Shown piece by piece: positions 35,066 through 45,274 of a stretch of 64,000 bases of DNA. The stretch is from NCBI RefSeq assembly GCF_001591645.1, contig NZ_BCVH01000009.1, forward strand, positions 62,001 to 126,000. The letters are read 5' to 3'. The notes beneath the pieces are model-generated. The model did not search any database and was not told the DNA's origin. It worked only from the letters and a program-made list of their open reading frames with translations. Within the stretch, counting starts at the first letter, position 1, and every line of letters starts with the position of its first letter. A program made the position numbers and the translations under genes. The DNA comes from Robertmurraya korlensis NBRC 107688. Lineage in GTDB: Bacteria > Bacillota > Bacilli > Bacillales > Cytobacillaceae.

Positions 35066-35788
35066 ATGAACTTATTTTTACCAAAGCAACATGGTGCTTG
35101 GGCGATGTTAATTATTCCTTTTTGGTTAGGTATAATTGCCTCTAACTTCCTTTGGCAGCATATTCCCTTCTTTATAGGCTGGTTATTGCTATATTTGGCG
35201 ACATATCCTATGTTGTTATTATTCAAAAAAAAGAAAATCTCTTTTTATAGAAAATGGACAATGATCTACATGCTTCCTGCTTTATTATTTCTGCTATTCC
35301 CTTTGGAGACAAATCCTTTTATTATTTTTTTTGGTCTGATCATGATCCCGTTTTTTTGCATAAATGCTTATTTTTCTAGTAAAAATAGAGATCGTGCACT
35401 TTCGAATGACCTTAGTGCTATTGTTGTATTTGGAATTGCTGGACTAGCAAGTAGCTTTTTAGGGGAAGGATTTGTTAGTGACAAAGCCTGGCTTGCCTTT
35501 TTCACTTCTATTCTATTTTTTACAGGAAGTACATTCTATGTAAAAACAATGATTCGTGAGAAGAAGAGTGAGATATACAAATGGATTTCTTGGGGATATC
35601 ATTTGTTAGTGTTTACTTTCTGGTTAATAGCAGGGCAGTGGATGATTGCCTTAGCAATCTTGCCTAGCTTGCTAAGAGCCTATTATTTCTATGGAAAACC
35701 TTATTCAGTTAAAAAAGTAGGAGTCTTAGAAATTGGAAATGCTGTTCTGTTTTTTGGAATGATGACAGTGGCATTACTATTCTCATAA
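35066..35788 (+). CDS. ywiC: YwiC-like membrane protein
   Basis: A 240-residue polytopic membrane protein with about seven helices, beginning MNLFLPKQHGAWAM, the conserved YwiC start (KQHGAW). Function is unknown. In B. subtilis ywiC lies beside narK and fnr, and here too it is convergent with an fnr gene and carries its own Fnr box, which ties it to anaerobic life. TAGGAGTG precedes the ATG; an in-frame GTG nine bases upstream is part of that ribosome binding site. Confidence 0.87.
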   Translation: MNLFLPKQHGAWAMLIIPFWLGIIASNFLWQHIPFFIGWLLLYLATYPMLLLFKKKKISFYRKWTMIYMLPALLFLLFPLETNPFIIFFGLIMIPFFCINAYFSSKNRDRALSNDLSAIVVFGIAGLASSFLGEGFVSDKAWLAFFTSILFFTGSTFYVKTMIREKKSEIYKWISWGYHLLVFTFWLIAGQWMIALAILPSLLRAYYFYGKPYSVKKVGVLEIGNAVLFFGMMTVALLFS

Positions 35789-35790
35789 AT

Positions 35791-35824
35791 AAAAGCACTC
35801 GGTATTTTCCTTCCGGGTGCTTTT
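35791..35824. terminator. bidirectional terminator between ywiC-like gene and fnr copy 2
   Basis: AAAAGCACTCGG and CCGGGTGCTTTT pair over 12 bp with one wobble between convergent genes. Confidence 0.82.
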
Positions 35825-36503
35825 AATCAATTTTACAAATGTCTATTGGGCAATCTTCACAATCAATTTCATCTCGTAAAAACATTAGATTATGGATGGT
35901 AATAATCCCTTTATCAATAGAGATAATGTTGTTTTTACGTAACTCGCTTAACAATCGATTAGCTACCTCCCTAGAGGTTCCACAGAAATTAGCGATCTCT
36001 TGATTAGTCAAAGGTTGATCAATGACAATTCCTTGTTCACGAACAATCCCGTAGCTATTAGATAAACGAATGAGTGTGGAGTATAATGCTCCTTTTTTAC
36101 CGTGGAGAATAAGGTCTCTAAACTTGGTTTGGTTTCTCCTGTGCTGACCATTTAGCCATTTCATAAATTGCAAAGATAAGGAATGGTCCTTGCTAAGCTT
36201 TTCCTCCAAGTCACTTTTATAAATGACGGCAACCTCACCATCTTCTACAATTTTTGCGTCTAACATGTATTTAGGTGAAGAACAAAATAAAGGGATTTCC
36301 CCAATAAGCTCACCAGTTGAGCACATTCGAATGGTCAGCTCTCTTCCATCTGGGACCATTTTGCTTATTTGGATTTTTCCTTTAAGAACGACAAATAACT
36401 CCTCCGCATTTTGCCCTTCTTGAAATAAATAATTTCCTTTTTCCATCTTACGTGTATACCTTGCCACTTTTATAAAGTCCTGTAGCTGTATGGAAGTATT
36501 CAT
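35823..36503 (-). CDS. fnr: Fnr-type oxygen-sensing regulator, copy 2
   Basis: Crp/Fnr regulator of 226 residues, closely related to copy 1 at 30143 over its whole length. The C-terminal cluster ligands are Cys215, Cys218 and Cys223 (CxxCxxxxC). The recognition helix is GTSREVANRLL; compared with copy 1 the DNA-contacting Glu and Arg are the same but two residues between them differ. It may share the TGTGA-N6-TCACT sites or have a separate role. AGGTG lies 8 nt before the ATG. It is divergent from argC. Confidence 0.9.
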   Translation of the reverse strand: MNTSIQLQDFIKVARYTRKMEKGNYLFQEGQNAEELFVVLKGKIQISKMVPDGRELTIRMCSTGELIGEIPLFCSSPKYMLDAKIVEDGEVAVIYKSDLEEKLSKDHSLSLQFMKWLNGQHRRNQTKFRDLILHGKKGALYSTLIRLSNSYGIVREQGIVIDQPLTNQEIANFCGTSREVANRLLSELRKNNIISIDKGIITIHNLMFLRDEIDCEDCPIDICKID

Positions 36504-36687
36504 GGAGATGTCACCTGCCTGACCGCTTTGCTAGCCACTTTAATTAACTAGTCTAACTGTAAAAAGAAATATCAATTTCGTCAACCTTAAAACCTTCTAA
36601 TAAGAGTAATTGTTTATACAGATTTTTTGTTAGAAGTACTAACATTAAAAATAATCTAAAAAAATTGAAAATAGTTTAAAAAATTGG

Positions 36688-36716
36688 TTGATTTTATTGT
36701 TAGCTATTTTTATAAT
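36688..36716 (+). promoter_or_regulatory. argC promoter
   Basis: TTGATT (36688-36693), a 17-bp spacer and TATAAT (36711-36716). Start expected near 36723, about 66 bp before argC. Confidence 0.75.
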
Positions 36717-36750
36717 AAGGTACATTAAAACTTATAAAAATTAAATCGAA

Positions 36751-36774
36751 TGATTAAATATGCAATATTATTCA
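36751..36774 (+). promoter_or_regulatory. candidate AhrC/ArgR operator (two overlapping ARG boxes)
   Basis: TGATTAAATATGCA (36751-36764) and TGCAATATTATTCA (36761-36774) match the ARG-box consensus TGAATwwwwATTCA at about 11 and 10 of 14 positions. They lie downstream of the argC promoter, where the arginine repressor would block transcription. Confidence 0.55.
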
Positions 36775-36788
36775 GGAAGGGGTAAGGA

Positions 36789-37823
36789 ATGAAAGTATCA
36801 ATTATCGGAACAACTGGATATGGTGGAGTTGAGTTGCTCCGTATATTGCACTCACACCCTGAATTCGACATACATTCCATTCATTCAACAAAAGAAGAGA
36901 TTGCCATTTCAGATGAATACCCACATCTTTATGGAATTATTGATAAAAAAATGAGCAGCATCGATGCTGATAAAATTGCTGAGGAAAGTGATCTAGTCTT
37001 TTTTGCTACTCCATCAGGGGTTTCCTCAAGTCTCGTTGATCAATTCATTGGAAAAGATATTAAGGTAATTGACCTATCAGGGGATCTAAGGTTAAAGGAT
37101 TCTTCTGAATACCAAGAATGGTATAAAAAAACTCCCGCAAATGATTCTATTGTTGAAGAGGCTGTATATGGCCTAACCGAGTGGAACAAGGATCAGGTGA
37201 AAGCCGCAAATTGGGTTGCCAATCCAGGGTGCTATCCAACAGCTACTTTACTTGGGTTAGCTCCTGTAACAAAGGACGGGTTAATTGATCCAAGGAGCAT
37301 TATCGTTGATGCGAAATCTGGAACGTCTGGAGCAGGAAGGGCAGCTAGTCGAGCAACATTGTATGCAGAGATCAATGAGAATTTTAAAATTTACAAGGTG
37401 AATGAACATCAGCATATTCCTGAAATAGAACAGCAATTAAAACTCTGGAATAGTGATATTCAACCAATTACCTTCAGTACACATCTTCTTCCGTTAACAA
37501 GAGGAATTATGACCACAATGTATGTCCAGCTTTTAGAAGACTGGGAGACAGAAAGAGTTATAGAATTATATCAGTCGTATTATGAAAATGAGCCGTTCGT
37601 CCGAGTAAGGCCACAGGGCTATTTTCCATCAATCAAGGATGTATCAAGTTCGAACTATTGTGATATAGGGTTACACGTGGATAAGAGAACAAATCGATTA
37701 ACAATTGTATCGGTAATAGATAATTTAATGAAGGGTGCTGCAGGGCAGGCCGTACAAAATGCAAACATCATGTTTGGTTTGGAGAGTCATTCAGGTTTGA
37801 AGTTTATGCCACTGTATCCGTAA
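36789..37823 (+). CDS. argC: N-acetyl-gamma-glutamyl-phosphate reductase
   Basis: Third enzyme of arginine synthesis, reducing acetylglutamyl phosphate to the semialdehyde; 344 residues. The NADP-binding Rossmann motif GTTGYGG is at the N-terminus and the catalytic Cys148 lies in ANPGCYPTA. GGAAGGGG precedes the ATG. First gene of the seven-gene arginine operon; argJ follows after 14 bp. Confidence 0.96.
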   Translation: MKVSIIGTTGYGGVELLRILHSHPEFDIHSIHSTKEEIAISDEYPHLYGIIDKKMSSIDADKIAEESDLVFFATPSGVSSSLVDQFIGKDIKVIDLSGDLRLKDSSEYQEWYKKTPANDSIVEEAVYGLTEWNKDQVKAANWVANPGCYPTATLLGLAPVTKDGLIDPRSIIVDAKSGTSGAGRAASRATLYAEINENFKIYKVNEHQHIPEIEQQLKLWNSDIQPITFSTHLLPLTRGIMTTMYVQLLEDWETERVIELYQSYYENEPFVRVRPQGYFPSIKDVSSSNYCDIGLHVDKRTNRLTIVSVIDNLMKGAAGQAVQNANIMFGLESHSGLKFMPLYP

Positions 37824-37837
37824 TAGGAGGTTAAGGG

Positions 37838-39070
37838 ATGGAAGTTTTATCGGAAGTGTCACAAGTAAAAAAAGTAAATGGTGGTAGCGTAGTCTCACCA
37901 AAGGGGTTTTATGCAGGTGGTGTACACGCTGGACTTCGTTATTCTAGAAAAGATGTTGGATTAATCTATAGTGAAGTACCTGCAAGCAGCGCAGCTGTTT
38001 ATACCTTAAATCAGTTTCAAGCCGCACCGCTTAAGGTAACACAGCATAGTGTTCAGGAAAATGGAAAGCTTCAAGCGGTAATTGTCAATAGTGCATGCGC
38101 AAATGCTTGTACAGGAGAAAGAGGTCTACAAGATGCTTACTCCATGAGAAAGCTGACAGCCGATAAACTGAAGCTTGAGGAAACGCTCGTAGCGGTTGCT
38201 TCTACAGGAGTAATCGGCGAATACCTCCAAATGGATCGAATAGCAGCAGGAATCTCAGAAATAGAATTTGGTGAAACACAAGAAGATGCTGAAGGATTTC
38301 AAACGGCGATTCTGACAACAGATACTTGCATGAAAAGCAGCTGCTACACAACAGAGATTGACGGAAAACAGGTTACGATGGGGGGAGCTGCTAAAGGATC
38401 TGGAATGATTCATCCTAATATGGCTACTATGCTTGGCTTTATTACCTGTGATGCAGCAATTTCTCCTGAGTCCCTTCAGAAGGCACTAAAAAGTGTAACG
38501 AATAAGTCCTTTAATCAAATAACCGTTGATGGAGATACATCTACGAACGATATGGTACTTGTAATGGCAAACGGAGAAGCTGGCAATGAGGAACTTCATG
38601 AAGGTCATAAGGATTGGGAATCTTTTATTGAATTATTGAAGCAAACTAGCCAAGACTTGGCGAAGCAAATTGCTCGTGACGGTGAGGGAGCAACGAAGCT
38701 TATTGAGGTGAGTGTTAAAGGGGCAGCTTCCAATGAAGATGCGCGTAAAATTGCAAAGCAAATTGTTGGTTCAAATCTAGTGAAAACGGCTATTTTCGGT
38801 GCTGATGCTAACTGGGGACGTATTATTGGTGCTGTTGGTCAAGCGGGTGTGGAAGTGAATGTTGATACCGTAGATATTAAGCTAGGTGAAACAACGATGT
38901 TACTAAATAGTGTACCTCAAGTATTTTCAGAGGATGAAGCAAAGAAATATTTAGAGAATGATACGATTCATATTTTCGTCGATTTACAATTCGGAAATGG
39001 AGTTGGAAAGGCATGGGGTTGTGACCTTTCTTACGATTATGTGAAAATTAATGCGAGTTATCGAACGTAA
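37838..39070 (+). CDS. argJ: bifunctional ornithine acetyltransferase/N-acetylglutamate synthase
   Basis: A 410-residue precursor that cuts itself before Thr197 ([14 protein letters not shown]), leaving alpha and beta chains. It moves the acetyl group from acetylornithine to glutamate and, if bifunctional, also acetylates glutamate with acetyl-CoA. No separate argA or argE is in the operon, consistent with the cyclic pathway. AGGAGG precedes the ATG. Confidence 0.96.
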   Translation: MEVLSEVSQVKKVNGGSVVSPKGFYAGGVHAGLRYSRKDVGLIYSEVPASSAAVYTLNQFQAAPLKVTQHSVQENGKLQAVIVNSACANACTGERGLQDAYSMRKLTADKLKLEETLVAVASTGVIGEYLQMDRIAAGISEIEFGETQEDAEGFQTAILTTDTCMKSSCYTTEIDGKQVTMGGAAKGSGMIHPNMATMLGFITCDAAISPESLQKALKSVTNKSFNQITVDGDTSTNDMVLVMANGEAGNEELHEGHKDWESFIELLKQTSQDLAKQIARDGEGATKLIEVSVKGAASNEDARKIAKQIVGSNLVKTAIFGADANWGRIIGAVGQAGVEVNVDTVDIKLGETTMLLNSVPQVFSEDEAKKYLENDTIHIFVDLQFGNGVGKAWGCDLSYDYVKINASYRT

Positions 39071-39085
39071 GGGGGCACACACAAG

Positions 39086-39859
39086 TTGTCAACGATCGTA
39101 ATTAAATGTGGTGGAAGTGTTTTAAATGAGCTTTCAGCTAGTTTTTTTGAAAGTATTAGAGAGATGAAGAAGAAAGGCTTCTCTGTAGTGATTGTTCACG
39201 GTGGGGGACCAGACATTAACGACATGCTTGAGAAGCTAAATATTATGCCAGAGTTTGTGAACGGACTAAGAAAAACAACGAAGGAAACTTTACAAATTGC
39301 TGAGATGGTGCTTACAGGTAAAACAAATCGTAAGTTAGTCGAACAACTAAATGATTTTGGTTTGACAGCTGTAGGTCTAAATGGTAGTGATTCTAACTTA
39401 ATCCAAGCAGAATACTTAAACAAGGATAGCCTTGGTTATGTTGGTAAGGTCCAATCCATTAATAGGCAATTCATTCAATTGATGATTGAGGCAGGACATA
39501 TACCTGTGATTACACCAATTGCAATTAATAAACAAAACGTCAAGCTTAACGTCAATGCAGATTATGCGGCTGCTGCAGTTGCAATTGGAATAGAAGCAGA
39601 GCAATGTTTATTTGTTACAGATGTGGATGGAATTCTCGTAAACAACCAAGTAAAAAGAGAGCTTAATAAACTGGAAGTTACTGAATTAATAGATAATGGA
39701 ACGATATATGGCGGCATGATTCCAAAGGTTGAGTCTGCAGTGTCCGCCATAGACATGGGGCTTAAGAGCGTAATGATCGTGAACGGGAAAAAAGGATTTT
39801 TTGAAAATGGACAATGGCTTGGAACTCAGATTTGTAGAAAGGAAGGGATACTTCAATGA
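39086..39859 (+). CDS. argB: acetylglutamate kinase
   Basis: Amino acid kinase-fold enzyme of 257 residues that phosphorylates N-acetylglutamate. KCGGSVLNE near the N-terminus and VHGGGPDIN are the nucleotide-binding glycine loops; NVNADYAAAAVA and TDVDGI are substrate and ATP segments. It starts with TTG, with AAGGGGG 10 nt upstream. It overlaps argD by 4 bp. The short N-terminus suggests the arginine-insensitive form. Confidence 0.95.
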   Translation: MSTIVIKCGGSVLNELSASFFESIREMKKKGFSVVIVHGGGPDINDMLEKLNIMPEFVNGLRKTTKETLQIAEMVLTGKTNRKLVEQLNDFGLTAVGLNGSDSNLIQAEYLNKDSLGYVGKVQSINRQFIQLMIEAGHIPVITPIAINKQNVKLNVNADYAAAAVAIGIEAEQCLFVTDVDGILVNNQVKRELNKLEVTELIDNGTIYGGMIPKVESAVSAIDMGLKSVMIVNGKKGFFENGQWLGTQICRKEGILQ

Positions 39860-41010
39860 GTGGTCTTTTTCCAACATATGCAAGATGGGAAGTGGAGCCA
39901 GCTAAGGCTGTAGGTTCCTACTTATTCGATATAGATAATAAGAAATATTTAGACTTTACTTCTGGAATCGGAGTTTGTAACCTTGGACATCAGCCAGAAA
40001 CGGTGAAGAAGGCTGTGATGAATCAGCTTGATCAATTCTGGCATGTATCGAATTTATTTCCTCAAGAAAAGCAAGTAACTGCCGCAAAAATGCTTGCCGA
40101 TGCTGCTGGATTAGAGGCAGTGTTTTTTGCAAATAGCGGGGCAGAAGCAAATGAGGGTGCAATTAAACTCGCAAGAAAAGCAACGGGAAGACCAAAAATT
40201 ATTACGTTTCAACAATCGTTTCATGGAAGAACCTTTGCAACGATGTCAGCCACTGGGCAAGACAAAATTAAAGAAGGTTATGGAAACATGCTTGAAACAT
40301 TTGTTTACGTACCATTTAATGATATCCAATCACTTAAAGCAGAAATGTCTAATCAAGTGGCTGCTGTAATGCTAGAGGTCATTCAAGGTGAAGGCGGTAT
40401 TCATGTTGGTGAAGAAGCGTTTCTAAAAGAAGTAGAGAAACTTTGTAAAGAATACGGTGCGTTATTTGTAATTGACGAGATCCAAACAGGTATAGGCCGA
40501 ACAGGAAAGCCGTTTGCCTTTCAACATTACGATTTATCTCCTGATATTGTGACTTCTGCAAAGGGATTAGGAAGTGGATTTCCTATTGGAGCAGTAATCG
40601 GTACAGAGAAGCTGGTATCGTTTTTTGGACCAGGAAGTCATGGTTCAACGTTTGGTGGTAATCCAGTCTCTATCAGTGCTGCAATTGCAACGATGGAAGA
40701 GATTTTTACCCCTGAATTTTTAGCATCAGTTGTTCATAAGGGACAATACATTCAAACTTTACTCGAACAGGAACTAAAGGATCTTTCTGTTGTGAAGGAT
40801 ATTCGTGGTTCAGGGTTAATGATTGGTGTCGAATTACAACATTCGGTTGGATCCATTCTAAAGGACTTAAGAGATAACGGGTTGTTAGCTTTACCAGCTG
40901 GTGAAAAGGTCCTCAGACTGTTGCCTCCATTAACTGCAACAGAGGAACAAATAAAAGTAGCCGTTAATATAATTAAAACGGTACTGCAAAAATCATATAT
41001 TACAGCCTAG
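39856..41010 (+). CDS. argD: acetylornithine aminotransferase
   Basis: PLP-dependent class III aminotransferase of 384 residues; it converts acetylglutamate semialdehyde to acetylornithine. The PLP lysine is Lys236 in TSAKGLGSGFPIGA, the Asp of VIDEIQTGIGRTG binds the cofactor ring, and NSGAEANE is the phosphate region. Its ATG overlaps the argB stop (ATGA). Confidence 0.95.
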   Translation: MSGLFPTYARWEVEPAKAVGSYLFDIDNKKYLDFTSGIGVCNLGHQPETVKKAVMNQLDQFWHVSNLFPQEKQVTAAKMLADAAGLEAVFFANSGAEANEGAIKLARKATGRPKIITFQQSFHGRTFATMSATGQDKIKEGYGNMLETFVYVPFNDIQSLKAEMSNQVAAVMLEVIQGEGGIHVGEEAFLKEVEKLCKEYGALFVIDEIQTGIGRTGKPFAFQHYDLSPDIVTSAKGLGSGFPIGAVIGTEKLVSFFGPGSHGSTFGGNPVSISAAIATMEEIFTPEFLASVVHKGQYIQTLLEQELKDLSVVKDIRGSGLMIGVELQHSVGSILKDLRDNGLLALPAGEKVLRLLPPLTATEEQIKVAVNIIKTVLQKSYITA

Positions 41011-41026
41011 AGAGGCTCTCTTTTTT
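41004..41026 (+). terminator. weak hairpin between argD and carA
   Basis: AGCCT and AGGCT with a 4-nt loop, then CTC and six T residues, directly overlapping the argD stop. A short stem, so partial termination at most; it may lower carAB-argF expression relative to argCJBD. Confidence 0.5.
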
Positions 41027-41088
41027 ATAGAAGTATGCATAAAAATTAAGTCGTGGATATAAATATTCACAATTTACGGGGTGGAACA

Positions 41089-42171
41089 ATGAAAGCATAT
41101 GTGCATTTAAAAAGTGGTGACACGTTTGAAGGAAACTGGGTTGTCAACACGAACAATAAACCAGTGTCAGGGGAAATTGTATTTTATACAGGAATGACTG
41201 GGTATCAGGAAGTCTTGACGGACCCATCGTATAAGGATCAAATCATAGTATTTACGTATCCTCTAATCGGTAACTATGGGATTAACCTTGAAGATTTTGA
41301 AAGTAAACAACCACATGTTGCTGGGGTCATTGTATATGAGGCTTGTATGAATCACTCTCATTACCAAGCAAAATTCTCGTTAAGTGAATATTTACAAAAA
41401 TGGGATATTCCATTAATTGAACATGTTGATACAAGAGAAGTAGTGAAGCAAATCCGTAACGAGGGATCAATGCCGGCCATCATTAATATGGATTCCATTA
41501 AACCAGAAGCCTTTGAACTAGGAGATATGGAAAAGGTATCTAAAGTGTCTTGTACACAGGTTTCAACGGAAGGACATGGAGGAGATTTTCACATTGTATT
41601 AATGGATTTTGGAAATAAAAAATCCATTCAACAATCGCTCCTAAATAGAGGTTGTAAGGTTACAACTGTTCCATTCAATAGCTCATATGATGAAATTAAA
41701 AAGCTTAATCCGGATGGCATATTATTATCCAATGGACCTGGAGATCCGAAGCATCTAAAAAAATTATTGCCTACGATTTCAAAGGTCATTAAAGCGTATC
41801 CAACTCTAGGTATTTGCTTAGGGCACCAGCTAGCGGGCTTAGCATTAGGGGCAGATACGAAAAAATTATTGTTTGGACACCGTGGTGCAAATCATCCAGT
41901 AATGGATAAGGAAACGAAGACAGTATTTATGACCTCACAGAATCATAGCTATTACGTGGATGAAAAAAGCTTATCTGGTACTGGTCTAAAAACGCGGTTT
42001 TATAATTTGCATGATTCAACAATTGAAGGCTTTTACCACGAAAGCTATCAGTTAATAACAACACAATTTCATCCAGAAGCAAATCCAGGTCCTTCAGAGG
42101 GTGAATATATCTTTGACGAATTTTTACAACTAATTAAAGAAAATAATGGGAGTCAAGTTGCATATGCCTAA
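41089..42171 (+). CDS. carA: arginine-type carbamoyl-phosphate synthase small subunit
   Basis: Glutaminase subunit of 360 residues. The class I amidotransferase nucleophile is Cys243 in LGICLGHQLAG, with the His/Glu of FHPEANPGP completing the triad. It feeds ammonia to CarB. Upstream in-frame codons from 41053 lack a ribosome binding site; GGGGTGG lies 6 nt before the ATG at 41089. Its place in the arg operon marks it as the arginine-specific enzyme, distinct from a pyrimidine pyrAA. Confidence 0.94.
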   Translation: MKAYVHLKSGDTFEGNWVVNTNNKPVSGEIVFYTGMTGYQEVLTDPSYKDQIIVFTYPLIGNYGINLEDFESKQPHVAGVIVYEACMNHSHYQAKFSLSEYLQKWDIPLIEHVDTREVVKQIRNEGSMPAIINMDSIKPEAFELGDMEKVSKVSCTQVSTEGHGGDFHIVLMDFGNKKSIQQSLLNRGCKVTTVPFNSSYDEIKKLNPDGILLSNGPGDPKHLKKLLPTISKVIKAYPTLGICLGHQLAGLALGADTKKLLFGHRGANHPVMDKETKTVFMTSQNHSYYVDEKSLSGTGLKTRFYNLHDSTIEGFYHESYQLITTQFHPEANPGPSEGEYIFDEFLQLIKENNGSQVAYA

Positions 42172-45100
42172 AGATCATTCAATCACATCCATATTAGTCA
42201 TCGGTTCGGGACCGATTATCATCGGGCAAGCGGCAGAATTCGATTATGCAGGCACACAAGCCTGTATGGCCTTAAAAGAAGAAGGGTACCGAGTTATTTT
42301 AGTAAATAACAATCCGGCTACCATTATGACAGATAGTCATTTTGCTGATGCTATATATTTCGAGCCACTTACAGTAGACGTTATTGAAAAAATTATAAAA
42401 AAAGAACAACCTGATGGGTTGCTTGCAACACTAGGTGGACAAACGGGACTGAATCTTGCGTTTCAATTAGCCGAGCATGGAATCCTTGAGAAATACGGAG
42501 TAAAGGTTCTTGGCACCTCGATTGAGTCAATTAAAAAAGGTGAAGATCGTTCCGCATTTCGTCAGCTAATGAACGAGCTTGGAGAGCCAGTACCAGAAAG
42601 TAAGATTGTTCATACCGTGGATGAAGCAATCAGTTTTTCGAAAGAAATCGGGTTCCCGATTATCATTAGACCTGCATACACACTTGGTGGAACAGGTGGA
42701 GGAATTGCATCAAATGAGGAGGAATTCCTCCAATTGGTCCAAGGAGGACTAAAGGAAAGTCCAATCCATCAATGCTTAATCGAAAAAAGTATTGCCGGAT
42801 TTAAAGAAGTTGAGTACGAAGTAATGCGTGATGCTTCTAATACTTGCATTATCATTTGTAACATGGAAAATTTAGACCCAGTCGGAATACACACAGGTGA
42901 TTCTATCGTTGTTGCTCCTTCTCAAACATTAACAGATGAAGAGTATCAAATGCTCCGATCTGCATCGATTAAGATCATTTCCGCGCTAGGTATTGTTGGT
43001 GGATGTAATATACAATTCGCACTAGACCCACTGAGTAAGAACTATTATTTAATTGAAGTAAACCCACGGGTAAGTCGTTCATCTGCTCTTGCTTCAAAAG
43101 CAACCGGTTATCCAATCGCAAGAATGGCTGCCAAGCTTTCAGTGGGTTATGAGTTGTCAGAGTTAATTAATCCTGTAACAGGTGATACATTTGCAAGCTT
43201 TGAGCCAGCATTGGATTATGTCGTTGTAAAATTCCCTAAGTGGCCTTTCGATAAGTTCCCAACAATTGAAAGAAAGCTGGGTACACAAATGAAGGCAACC
43301 GGAGAGGTAATGGGGATCGACCGTAATTTTGAAAGAGCACTTTTAAAAGCCATTCGCTCTCTTGAAATTAAGGTTCAGGATTTGGAGATGTCTTCTTTAA
43401 AGAATTTGAGTGTAGACCAATTATATGTTGAACTTGCGAAACAGAACGATGAACGCTTTTTCATCTTAATGGAGTTAATGAGACGTGGGGAAGACGTAAA
43501 TACCCTGCATGAATTGACGAAGATCGATTTCTTTTTCTTATTCTATATGAAGAAGCTTGCTCAGTTGGAAAAGGAAATTTATGAAGAAACGATTCAAAAT
43601 GTTACAACAGAACAATTACAGCTTTTTAAAGAAAAAGGATTTAGTGATCGTTTTCTTGCTGAAGCTTGGAATGTGACGGAAGCTGAGCTAAGAGAAACAC
43701 GTAAGAAAAACAAGGTTCTTCCAGCTTATAAAATGGTTGATACATGTGCAGCTGAGTTTTCTGCAGTAACGAATTATTTTTACTCCACATATTTTGGGAA
43801 AAATGAACAAATTCCTTCAAATAAAAGAAAGGTAGTCATCGTTGGCAGTGGTCCGATTCGAATTGGCCAAGGCATTGAATTTGATTACTGTTCCGTCCAC
43901 GGAGTGTTTGCTTTAAAAGAAGAGGGAATAGAGACCATCATGATTAACAATAATCCGGAAACAGTTAGTACGGACTTTGCTACAGCTGATCGTTTGTATT
44001 TTGAACCATTAACTGTGGAAGATATTTTAAATGTGTTAGAAGCTGAGGAAACAAATGAGGTTATCATTCAACTAGGTGGTCAAACTGCGATAAACTTAGC
44101 GGAAGGTCTTGAACAAGCGGGAGTAACTATTTTAGGTACTGGTTCGAAGGTTATCGATGTACTAGAAGAAAGAGATAAATTTTACCAGCTTCTTGATGAA
44201 CTAGAGATCCCAAGACTGGAAGGCCAATTTGTAAACAATGTTGAGGAGCTTATTGAAGCAGCCAATTCTATTGGATATCCAATCCTTATTCGACCTTCTT
44301 ATGTTATCGGTGGAAGAGGTATGGTCACTATTAAGGAATCAAGTGAGCTTCAAGCATTTATTGAAGAGACAGATTTACAATTCCCATACCTTGTTGATCA
44401 ATTTTTACCAGCAATAGAAGCAGAGCTTGATCTAGTCAGTGATGGAGAGAGTGTTCTCGCACCTGTGGTGATGGAGCATATTGAACGAACGGGTGTTCAT
44501 TCCGGTGATAGTTTATCTGTGTTACCACCTCACACTTTATCGAAAAAGGTTCAGGAAAAAATGCTTTCCTATGCGACGAAAATCACCACTCATCTAAACT
44601 ATAAGGGTCTTTTAAATATACAGTTCATTATTGATCAAGAGGATGTATATGTATTAGAGGTAAATCCACGGGCAAGTAGAACCGTACCGATTATAAGTAA
44701 GGTAACTGGTGTACCATTAGTTCAAATTGCGACAAAAATATTGCTTGGGAAATACCGGTTGTCGAAAAATGACGAGTTGATGAATTTAAATGATCTCCCA
44801 TATATTTGTGTGAAGTACCCAGTCTTTTCAAATTATGCATTAAAAGGTCTAGATTCAAAAGTGAGTCCAGAGATGAGATCAACGGGAGAAGGAATTAGCT
44901 TAGCAATGACGTATGAGGAAGCAATGAAGAAGTCCTTCCACACCTTATTAAAGGATCGATCTATTGGGAAAGTAGCCGTCAAACCAAGTTATATTCTAGA
45001 TTTGAAAAAAGCAGGCGTAAAAGAAGAAGCTGTTATAGAGGCTTCTGAATTGACTGCAAGCTTGGTAAAGGAAGAAGAAATTATTGCCTATTACAATCCT

Positions 45101-45274
45101 GATCAAGGAATAGAGGACAAAAAAGTAAGGGAAACAGCAACAAAAAATCGTGTTCTTACTTTTACAGAAGAGGAAACGTTGGTAGCTTTTCTAGCTGGGC
45201 AGACAGCAAAGGAATTTACCGTACATTCACTTAATGAATGGCTATTAAAGAAAAGAGAGGTGAAGCTTACATGA
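42164..45274 (+). CDS. carB: arginine-type carbamoyl-phosphate synthase large subunit
   Basis: A 1036-residue duplicated ATP-grasp protein; each half starts with a GSGPIxIGQ motif ([18 protein letters not shown] and [17 protein letters not shown]). The two halves phosphorylate bicarbonate and carbamate. The C-terminal regulatory domain is short compared with PyrAB (about 1070), in line with arginine-specific enzymes. The ATG at 42146 has no ribosome binding site; ATG at 42164 follows GGGAG and overlaps carA by 8 bp. Confidence 0.94.
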   Translation: MPKDHSITSILVIGSGPIIIGQAAEFDYAGTQACMALKEEGYRVILVNNNPATIMTDSHFADAIYFEPLTVDVIEKIIKKEQPDGLLATLGGQTGLNLAFQLAEHGILEKYGVKVLGTSIESIKKGEDRSAFRQLMNELGEPVPESKIVHTVDEAISFSKEIGFPIIIRPAYTLGGTGGGIASNEEEFLQLVQGGLKESPIHQCLIEKSIAGFKEVEYEVMRDASNTCIIICNMENLDPVGIHTGDSIVVAPSQTLTDEEYQMLRSASIKIISALGIVGGCNIQFALDPLSKNYYLIEVNPRVSRSSALASKATGYPIARMAAKLSVGYELSELINPVTGDTFASFEPALDYVVVKFPKWPFDKFPTIERKLGTQMKATGEVMGIDRNFERALLKAIRSLEIKVQDLEMSSLKNLSVDQLYVELAKQNDERFFILMELMRRGEDVNTLHELTKIDFFFLFYMKKLAQLEKEIYEETIQNVTTEQLQLFKEKGFSDRFLAEAWNVTEAELRETRKKNKVLPAYKMVDTCAAEFSAVTNYFYSTYFGKNEQIPSNKRKVVIVGSGPIRIGQGIEFDYCSVHGVFALKEEGIETIMINNNPETVSTDFATADRLYFEPLTVEDILNVLEAEETNEVIIQLGGQTAINLAEGLEQAGVTILGTGSKVIDVLEERDKFYQLLDELEIPRLEGQFVNNVEELIEAANSIGYPILIRPSYVIGGRGMVTIKESSELQAFIEETDLQFPYLVDQFLPAIEAELDLVSDGESVLAPVVMEHIERTGVHSGDSLSVLPPHTLSKKVQEKMLSYATKITTHLNYKGLLNIQFIIDQEDVYVLEVNPRASRTVPIISKVTGVPLVQIATKILLGKYRLSKNDELMNLNDLPYICVKYPVFSNYALKGLDSKVSPEMRSTGEGISLAMTYEEAMKKSFHTLLKDRSIGKVAVKPSYILDLKKAGVKEEAVIEASELTASLVKEEEIIAYYNPDQGIEDKKVRETATKNRVLTFTEEETLVAFLAGQTAKEFTVHSLNEWLLKKREVKLT

